Part shown: piece after piece, positions 56,480 through 64,000 of the stretch
Position numbering within the stretch: the first letter of the stretch is position 1
How the letters are laid out: each line of letters starts with the position of its first letter
Assembly (NCBI RefSeq): GCF_964656455.1
Contig: NC_135718.1
Location: forward strand, 145,062,262-145,126,261
Reading direction: 5' to 3'
DNA length: 64,000 bases
Source of the DNA: Halichoerus grypus
Taxonomy: Eukaryota > Chordata > Mammalia > Carnivora > Phocidae
Position numbers and translations under genes: made by a program
Notes under the pieces: model-generated
The model's input: the letters and a program-made list of their open reading frames with translations, nothing else
Database searches by the model: none
Told to the model about the DNA's origin: nothing

Positions 56480-57395
56480 GTTCTGTTCTTTCCCCTCTAC
56501 GTTTGCTTATTATTGTAGCTGCTCATTCTTTTTTATTACCAAGTAGCTTTTCAATGTATACACCACAATTTGTTTATACATTCTCTGTTGGGTTCCAGCT
56601 TGAGGAACCTGTTCTGGTTTGAGGCTGTTATGAATACAGATGCTATGAACATTTTTGTATATATCTTTTTATGAACCTATGTTTTCGTTTGCATTGGATA
56701 AACATTTAGGAGTGTGATTGCCAAGTCACAAGGTCGGTGTGTTTTTGACCCTATACAAGGCTGCCATGTTATTTTCCAAAGTGGTCATACATTCTACACC
56801 CCACCAGCCATAGATAAAAGTTCCAGTTCCTACACACCCTTCCCAACTTTTGATGTTGTCAGTCTTTCTAATCAAAGCCATTCTGATAGGCACGTAGTAT
56901 CATTTCTTTATGAATTTGACTTGCATTCTCCAATGACTAAAAGTAACTTTTCATATACCAATTTGCCATTCATACAACTTCTTTTGTGCTATATCAGACA
57001 AGGATTTTAAGTCATGTTTTATTGTTCTTTGTCTTTATGTTATCTCATCATAGGATTATTTATATTATCTGGATAAATGTCAGTTTTTAGAGATAGGTAT
57101 TGCAAATATTTTCTCCAAATCTTTTCATTTTTGCTTTATTATTTTTAATGGTGCCTTTGATTAGCAGTTTTTAATTGTAATAAAGTGGAATTGCTCAGTG
57201 TTTTCATGGTTAGTCTTTTTGTGTCTTGTCTAAAAAATCATTGCCTCCCCCAAGGTCATATAGAAACACCTCTCTTTTCTTGTTCTAGAAGCTTCATGAG
57301 TTTTAACTTTTATATTTAAGCCTATGATATATCTCAAATCAATTTTTGTATGTGATGACAGAGAGATAGGCCACTTCCCCTAGTCTAACTTCTAC
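56480..57395 (-). mobile_element. L1 (L1M) 3' part, antisense
   Basis: Antisense L1 landmarks: GTATACACCACAATTTGTTT, AGGCTGTTATGAATACAGAT, TCTACACCCCACCAGCC, AGCCATTCTGATAGGCACG, TATTGCAAATATTTTCTCC, AAGCCTATGATATATCTCAA. ORF2 C-terminal region only, decayed. Confidence 0.9.
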
Positions 57396-57619
57396 CTCTA
57401 GAGCAACTGGAATCAATTGTTCTAGTGAAATCTTGTGGACAGCCTAAGCCCTTGTGTTACTCAAAGAAGAAATGCATTGAAGAGCATCACTGAGTCATTA
57501 ATGACCCTCTTCAGGAATATACCCATCAGCCCTTGTACTTTAATTTATTATTACTTTCTTGCATATACCAGGTAATACAGAGAAGTGGATTTTTTTTTTT
57601 TCTATCACCATGTAATTCC

Positions 57620-57895
57620 TTATGCTATTCCCTGTTTCTGGAACCTCCAATTCTTTTTCTCTATCTGCTGATGTCCCACTTTTCTGTCAAGTCCTAGCTC
57701 ACATGCTCTTTCTTTTATGAAGCCCATGCTGATTTACCTGTCTTATTTTCTTATAATCCTGACTTTTCATACCCATGTTGCAAACTTTTTAAGGTAGGAT
57801 GTTGTCTTATTTACTTCAGAAACCACGCGAAGGAGCTAGTTTAGCAAATTGCACACAGTAGATGTTCAATAAAGGATTACTGAATTGAATTTTAG
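57620..57895 (+). mobile_element. L2 LINE 3' end, sense
   Basis: CCCTGTTTCTGGAACCTCCA, CTGTCAAGTCCTAGCTCACA, TTATGAAGCCCATGCTGATT, AGGTAGGATGTTGTCTTATT, GCACACAGTAGATGTTCAAT, AAAGGATTACTGAATTGAAT: the sense L2 3' end almost to its terminus. Confidence 0.88.
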
Positions 57896-58419
57896 TGCAA
57901 GTTAGGGGTTTGGAAATGTCATTTTGTTGTTGGAGCTTCCCTCTACATCATATCTTGCCTGAGATAATGTGTTTCTTGATATATTAAATAATTTGTAGTG
58001 GGATACAAGCACACACCTAAGCAAAGGACATTTTGGAAAAAGATGCCCTCTCTAATAGTTAAATCTAGACTTCAGGATTTCAGCCCAAGAGACCAGTTTA
58101 GATACATTTACAGACTCACTCACTAAATGTTGCACTATTGGTAGACAGTGTTGGCCTTTTTAATGAAATTTCAGTTGATCTATAAATTTTTTCTATACAT
58201 GGGGAAAGAAAAAAATCTCTGACTTGTTTAAAGTAAAATATATACTATAGTTAAGTCATGTCTTCATTCAAGGGTTTTGTGGTGGTATCCTGTATTCTCA
58301 GGCTCTCACTTCAACTTTACTTGGAAAATCTTCCAGATGAAGAAACTAAGCATAAGCTAAGGTTTTATGTTTCTTTACTTCATGGAAAGAAAGTATATTT
58401 TCCAAGGTTAGGGCATTAG
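57896..58419. other. Unassigned single-copy DNA
   Basis: No gene or repeat recognised. Confidence 0.45.
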
Positions 58420-58620
58420 AAAAGAACTTGGTTAGGGGCACCTGGGTGGCTCAGTTGGTTAAGTATCTGCCTTCGGCTCGGGTTATGGTCCCAGGGTCAT
58501 TGGGCTCCTGCTCACTGGGAGCCTGCTTCTCCCTGTGCTGCTCCCCCGGCTTGTGCTCTCTCTCTCTCTCTCTTTCTCTGTCAAATAAATAAAATCTTAA
58601 AAAAAAAAGAATTTGGTTAG
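58420..58620 (+). mobile_element. CAN-type SINE with 16-bp target duplication, internal deletion
   Basis: Body 58436-58604 between AAAAGAACTTGGTTAG (58420-58435) and AAAAGAATTTGGTTAG (58605-58620), one mismatch. The head is intact; GGTCCCAGGGTCATTGGGCT shows loss of the box B-adjacent segment. Tail AAATAAATAAAATCTT plus A-run. Confidence 0.96.
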
Positions 58621-59496
58621 TTTAAAAAATCTAGTCCTCTTATCAATTAGGGCCTTGGATGTCCTGGGTGCACGCAATACATATTAACGTTGTTTAACTT
58701 AAGAAAGAAAAAGAATTCACTGGAAGGGTACAGGGTCCCTCACAGAAGCAATGAGAATCAGGCTTTGGAAAGGTCAGGAACCAAATACTGAGAGCGTAGG
58801 AACTAATGGAATGTTTATTTGGGCAACCACCAATAAGATGAATCAGCTTGAAGTCTTTTCTGCCTTTGTCTCACTCATCTCTAGATTAAATCCCCTGGAG
58901 AGAGAAGGGGGCTGGCATGGTCTAGCCTGGCTTGGAGCTCTTGCCTTGCCCTTAGCTGGGGGAAGGGACGGTCTCTGGGGTGGACTGGATGATAAGGAAT
59001 GGCAGGAAGGTTTGTCCTGGGGGGAAAGTCTAGGCCCCAATACCAGAAAAATAGGGAGTGGATGGTAGGTGGTCAGAAACAACCCATGTACAGTACAGGT
59101 TTTTAAACCCCAGTGCATGGCGTCCCATGCTAAATGTTTCCTGACGCTTAGTCAGAAAGAAATGCTTTCCCGGTAATAAAGGGGACTTGGGAATTTATAA
59201 TAAATGTTGGCAGGTGGTGCTTTTCCTGGTACATATTTGGCATTAGCTGCAGAGAATGAATTAATTTATCTCTATTAATCTGCGTTTCCCACACAATAAC
59301 AACACAGTGACCACACCACTATCTCCATTCAAAGGAAATATCGACTCTCAGTACTGTAGAGAGCTGCCAGGCTAGCTTATGGTCATACCTATGTGCACTC
59401 TCACTTACAGGTACGGGGACCTGGGATTGAGAGAACAGGCTGTCAGTGAGTTCCATGTGTCTCCTTTGACTCGACATGCAGTTGTAAGAAAGTATT
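58621..59496. other. Unassigned single-copy DNA
   Basis: No gene recognised; frames on opposite strands at 58751-59118 overlap. AATGAATTAATTTATC near 59257 is a homeodomain-like word in otherwise unremarkable sequence. Confidence 0.4.
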
Positions 59497-59527
<31 letters not shown>

Positions 59528-59530
59528 TAG
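59497..59530. repeat. (AAT)n microsatellite
   Basis: About 9 ATA/AAT units at 59497-59524 followed by an imperfect unit. It may have grown from the end of a weak antisense MIR (59531-59602, TACTTACTATGTACC). Confidence 0.93.
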
Positions 59531-59602
59531 TAATATTTTAATTAGAGTTTACAATGTGGAAGTAACATGTCTCAGTACTTACTATGTACCATGTCATGTA
59601 AT

Positions 59603-59827
59603 CAGCAAAGAAAATTTTTTTTAAACATGTATTTATTTATTTTAGAGAGAGAGAGTGGGGGAGGGGCAGAGGGAGAGGAAAGAGAGACTCTCAAGCAAAC
59701 TCCACGCTGAGCACAGAGCCCCAAACAGGGCTCCATTTCTGGACCCTCAGATCGCAACCTGAGCCGAAATCAAGAGTCGGACGCTTAAACCCCGGAATCA
59801 CCTGGGTGCCCCAGCAAAGAAAGTTTT
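59603..59827 (-). mobile_element. CAN-type SINE, older type, with 16-bp target duplication
   Basis: Body 59619-59811 between CAGCAAAGAAAATTTT (59603-59618) and CAGCAAAGAAAGTTTT (59812-59827), one mismatch. GAAATCAAGAGTCGGACGCT variant. The + strand SINE at 58.4 kb lies 1 kb away in the opposite orientation. Confidence 0.96.
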
Positions 59828-60855
59828 CGAGGCTTCTCAGCATCTGAAGTCAGGCTCATGAAAGGTAATCTGGGGCCAGGGCAGTGGCTCCTGCTCAGGG
59901 CTTTTGTGCCTCCCCTTGTAGTGGCCCCTGTGGTGCATCAGCCCCCTCCGCCTTCAGGAGGCAGGGGTGCTCCTCAGGGGCTGGGAGGACCGCTGGCTGA
60001 TAACCCTCAGTCACCAGCCCTCCCTGAACGCTGACGTCAGCCAAGGAGATCTGTGCCCACGGGCAGCTTACATCCAGTGACTAGACAGACGTGTTGGGGT
60101 ACAAAGGCCCGCACCCCTTCACCCCAGCCCGGGGCCACCCCGGCTCCAGCAGGACCCCTGTGGGATGGGCTGCAGTCTGATTTCTCCTTCTGCCCGGTCC
60201 TGCTGCCTTCCCTTCTCCTGCAGGTGTATCGATCCCCAGAGCCCCTCCTGCATAATCGCTTGCAGCTTTGAGTCACCTTCTCAGGGAACTGGACCTGCAC
60301 AACCATACAGTCAGGCGCCTGGTGGTGTAGTTTTTGTGTCTGCGGGGTCGGGCTGTCTCTGACCGGGTGGCAGATAGGAAATTTGGAATGGTTCACTGAC
60401 CAATGCCATCTTGTCTGATGTCTCCCAATCAAGCCCGTGCTACTCCTCAGCCCAGGACAAAGGGAGCATGTGGGTGCCGACACTTGCCCATCAGTGTCGT
60501 CTGGCCGTGGGAAGGGTCCCTGGATAGGGTGTCCAGGTGTCTGGACTCCAATTCTGAATCAGTCGCTGGGCCACTGCAGGACCACGGACCATCCAACTGT
60601 AAACCTTTAAACTGTGGTGGTGGGGTGGGGGGCAGAGGCTTAGATTTTCTATGTGTAAATGCAGGGCGTTGAAGTGGATAATCTCTAAAGTTCCTTAGCT
60701 TAAAAATGCTATGATTTGATAAAAATAATCATGTGTATGCATATGTAACTCACCTGAACCTCAGTTTTGAACCATAAAATGAGACAAATATTCAGCTTTA
60801 AAGGGTGATGTGAGTGTTTGATCATAAATGTAAATGTGATTTAAAACCCGTGGCA
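59828..60855. other. GC-rich unassigned block
   Basis: Clearly GC-richer than its surroundings from 59870 to 60560 but not a dense CpG island. A 148-codon minus frame (60037-60483) and shorter plus frames overlap; none shows a domain. The last part (60610-60720) looks like a decayed MIR-type 3' end. The block might be an old LTR or ERV internal piece, which I cannot name. Confidence 0.35.
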
Positions 60856-61505
60856 ATGAATTTTAGGTGTCAACCTGACCGGGTCAGAGGGTGTCTAGAT
60901 TAAACTCTGCTGGGTGTGTCTGCTAGGGCGTTTCTGGATAAGATTAGCATTTGAATCAGATTTTAGATTAAAATCTAAATCTGTAAAAAAAAGAAAAAGA
61001 AACTACAAAAAATAAAAATAAATTTATAATAGCCCCATTTAATAAAAAAAATTAAAAAAAAAATCTAAATCTGAATTAGAATCAGAAATTAGATTTTGTT
61101 TTCCTATGTGGATGAGCATCATTCAATCTACTGAAGGCCTGAATAGAACAAAAAGGCAGAGGAAGGAGGAATTCACCTCTTTCTCTTCTTGCCTGCATAT
61201 TTGAGCTGGGACATTGGTTTTCTTGTGTGGTGGACTGAGATTTATGCTGTCTGCTCCCCTGGTTCTCAGGCCTTTGGACTCTGTATTATAGCACTGGGTT
61301 TCCTGGTCTCTAGCTTGCAGAGGGCAGATCATGGGACTTCTTAGCTTCCATAATTGTATGAGCCACTTCCTCCAAAGAAATCTCTTTCTCTGTCCCCCTC
61401 TCTCGTCTCTCTTTCTGTCTATATGTGAATATGAATATAAACATAAATATATACATATTTCTACTATGGATTCTGTTTCTCTGGGGGACTCTCTGACTAA
61501 TACAA
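60856..61505 (+). mobile_element. MLT2-type LTR (ERVL), 5'-incomplete, with A-rich insertion
   Basis: Sense LTR order: TTTTAGGTGTCAACCTGACC, TAGATTAAACTCTGCTGGGT, GATAAGATTAGCATTTGAATC, CCTATGTGGATGAGCATC, GGCCTGAATAGAACAAAAAG, TTTGAGCTGGGACATTGG, AGGGCAGATCATGGGACTTC, GGATTCTGTTTCTCTGGGGG, end CTGACTAATACA. No retroviral coding region is attached. An A-rich insert splits it at 60984-61059. Confidence 0.88.
60984..61059 (+). mobile_element. A-rich insertion with 14-bp target duplication
   Basis: A 76-bp A-rich segment lies between identical AAAATCTAAATCTG at 60970-60983 and 61060-61073. It contains a short non-A core (ATTTATAATAGCCCCATTT) followed by AATAAAAAAAATTAAAAAA, so the right end looks like a 3' tail. 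The LTR reads on after it. No parent element is recognisable. Confidence 0.75.
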
Positions 61506-64000
61506 GTACTATACAAATGAATTTAAATCATTTCTGTATCTATGAAGTCTCTCCCTTTTCTTCAGGAAGAGCAGAAATGTAGGGTCTCTCAAGGTTCTAC
61601 AGGACTCACTTATTCACCCATAGTCTAAACTATTTCAGTTGAAGTGGATAAAGAACCTGGCTCAATATTTGCTCACCTTTCAAAAGACATATATAGTTGT
61701 ACGATCTCAAAACAATGTTTTAGGTACAACTGATAAATGAAAAGCGGTTCTTGTTTTTTTTTTTTTTTTTAAGTGTATTAATATAACAGCTACTTGCAAA
61801 CAACTCATCTCAAAACACTAAAAATTCCAGCATTATTCATGGAAAGATTTGGTAACACTATCTTGCTATTACGCCAACCTAGTATGCTGCCAACACTCCC
61901 AGAATTTGGGAGATAAGCAATTATTATCCTTTGGGGGTCCCGTTCAGTTAAATGTTTCTTTTAAAAGAGCACTGAAAATAGAACAAGAGACACGAGGTTC
62001 ATTTCACTCCAGCTGCTTCCCCTGTTGCCTATGGGGACCTCCTGCCTTCTTATCCACATCATGTAAAAATCTCCAGGCCTGTTGCAGAAGGCCTTTGAAC
62101 TGACCAGCCTCTTTGTTCTTGCCCTTGAAAGCTACCTTGACATAGACCCTCATTTCTCTATTATGCACGGGTCCAGTTGTAGTTTGGTGACTTTTCCACC
62201 GGACCCCAGAGTCTCCCTCATTTTATTCCTCAGTGTGCAGCAGGGAACACTGGAAGGAAGGACAGGTATGGAGATACTGGGGCACAGCCGACCAGATTCC
62301 AGCATGCAGTGTTCACGTCTTGGGCTCTGCCATTGCTGGGCACCAGACTCATCTCTCTTCTTAGCCCCAGTGGAACACAGTTGAAGGGCTTGTTCATGCT
62401 GCGGAGGGCAGATCCCCCACTCTAGGGATCGAATTCTCTTAGAGGCAAAGTTCTCAGAGGATCATGATTCCCCTTGGCTTCTCAGCTTTCTTTTTTTTAA
62501 TATTTTTTAATGGATAACTGTTCATTTTTTCAAAGCATTCTTCCCATCTGCTCCAAGACAAGGTGTCTGACTAAATTACATTTTGTGACGCACGCTGACT
62601 GCAAGCTAATAAAAAAATAACCAGATAAGTAGTAAGTAGGTTTTTAATCAGAAGACTATATTGAACTGGAGATAGTAAAATCCTACATAATGACCTACAG
62701 ATGCTAAAAATCTATAAAGGTATAGTCTGGGTCAGCACGGTTTACCTTCCTAATATGTTAGCCTTCATTTTGCACATAGCTTTATTATTGAACTTAATAA
62801 ACTATCAGTTTTATTATGTACAGTACATAACTCCTGGAGCTTTACTACAGTAACTATAATCCCAGCATCGTTGGGAGAGACAAAAGAGATCTTTTCATGG
62901 GTGGATATTTTGAAATACCAAGAACTAAATACATGTTTGTTGGAAACATTTATTTTAACTAAGCAATCTGACTTTTGAAGAAAGTTGAATACATCATCAT
63001 TGAAAATAATATTTCACCTCCCAATTCCTTAAGGTGGTGTTTCCTATGATAGAGCCCCAAACGGATCCTTAAAACATTGAAGCATTTTCCCAGTAAAATT
63101 ACTATGATTTCACCAGAATCAGTGTGGAATGAAACCAAAGGAAAAAAGATGGGCTGTAAGGAAAAGTGACACCCTTTGCACCACCACCAACTCCTTGTAG
63201 AAACATTGGCGACACATGTCAGGAAGGAGAGAAAATATCTTGGAAGACCTTTGGGATCTTGATGGATTTTGCAGACTCTCCTATGCTCAGTGGTATATTT
63301 AAGCTTGTGATTTTGGCATTCAAGTGTCTGATGTGGTTTAGAAAAAAAAAGACAGTTTGCTGTCATTTTGCTCGGCATTACTCTTGAGAGCGCTCAGTTA
63401 AAACCAGGTTAACTTGACTTGAAATCTAACTTGACTAGCCAATAGCCAGAAAAATTATCAAGTTATCACCGGTATGCTACAAGGAGAGGTTTGTTTTTGG
63501 TTTGACTTGAGATTTGGGTTCACCAGAGGCAAATAACATGTTTGAAACCGAGTCCATTTCCTGAGAGACACAAGCAGTGATCAACGTTACCCACACTGAC
63601 CTAAGGAGAAGAGACTTTAGATTAAAATAAATATCACGTTTGCTTCTCTTATCTGGCTGCATTTTGGAACCATAGAGCTGATAGTCCAAAATTTTGATTT
63701 GTTTTTCAGACCAACTTGCAAGCTGAAATTTTGGGGATCTCTTTTTTAGACCAATCCTTGCTACTCAAGCACAAACTCTTTGAGACAAAGATCTTGTCTC
63801 CCACTTATTTTGCCCCCTCTTCCCACCTCTCAGCAGCCTGGAACATGACAGGTTATAACAAGGGAATGGCAGAAATGAGGCCAGAGAAGAAGGTGCAGAC
63901 TCTTTCCCAGAGGACCTTCTACACCATCCTGGTATTTTGGATTCCATCAAATTTCATCCACTGATAGTGGGTCTTACCAATTTCACACCACTGCTGTTAC
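61506..64000. other. Unassigned, apparently single-copy DNA
   Basis: A T17 run lies at 61754-61770. A short direct repeat TAACTTGACT occurs at 63410-63419 and 63427-63436. Frames up to 139 codons (62959-63378, minus) overlap others on the opposite strand and show no domain. No gene, SINE, L1 or LTR recognised. Confidence 0.45.

Noticed and set aside
1..64000. CRISPR arrays, operons, phage or plasmid functions
   Set aside because: The SINE, L1, MIR and LTR content shows mammalian nuclear DNA; no regularly spaced repeat array is present.

Overview
This window is mammalian nuclear DNA with no complete gene that I can support. The youngest repeats are tRNA-Lys-derived CAN-type SINEs (G-rich 5' end, tRNA-like head, CT-rich middle, AAATAAATAAA tail), found only in Carnivora. 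Their head and tail resemble what I remember of pinniped and other non-canid caniform copies more than dog, bear or mustelid copies, so a seal-like caniform is my best guess (moderate confidence, from memory of the subfamilies). No open reading frame is long or conserved-looking enough to call a gene. The longest (about 130-170 codons) lie in non-repeat or GC-rich DNA and overlap others on the opposite strand. The window is best read as intergenic or deep intronic.

Layout. 1-8 kb: simple repeats, an L1 3' end, L2 and MIR fossils, two SINEs, a tRNA-Gly half inserted as a retrocopy (5.3 kb), and a conserved-looking AT-rich stretch (5.85-6.26 kb). 8-18 kb: a short 5'-inverted L1, a 2.4 kb old L1 followed directly by a U6 retrocopy with an extra polyadenylated tail, a long L2, a YY1 and CTCF motif pair (16.0 kb), and L1 3' UTR-like sequence. 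18-29 kb: MIR, L2, a TTCC microsatellite, a young SINE, a MER2 DNA transposon interrupted by an A-rich insertion, an MLT1 LTR, and further SINEs. 29.7-34.5 kb: a 3.3 kb antisense L1 carrying two nested SINEs, then L2 in both orientations with a TATC microsatellite. 34.7-37 kb: mostly unique, with one possible coding exon (34751-34810) and two MIRs. 37.3-47.6 kb: old L1 fragments on both strands, interrupted by SINEs, MIR, L2 and an LTR-like repeat. 47.6-56 kb: mostly single-copy DNA, including a small isolated CpG island at 52.1 kb flanked by homeodomain-type motifs. 56-64 kb: antisense L1, L2, two SINEs in opposite orientation, a GC-rich unassigned block, an MLT2-type LTR with an A-rich insertion, and a unique tail.

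The content records successive mobile-element activity. L2, MIR, MER2, MLT1 and MLT2 form the old layer, L1M copies the middle layer, and CAN SINEs plus one short L1 the young layer. L1-type machinery moved not only SINEs but also, apparently, a tRNA half, a U6 snRNA and nearly bare A-rich tails. Candidate regulatory DNA (the CpG island, the CTCF/YY1 pair and AT-rich conserved-looking blocks) is the only sign of host function. Repeat family names were assigned by recognising diagnostic stretches by eye; edges are approximate except where target-site duplications fix them.
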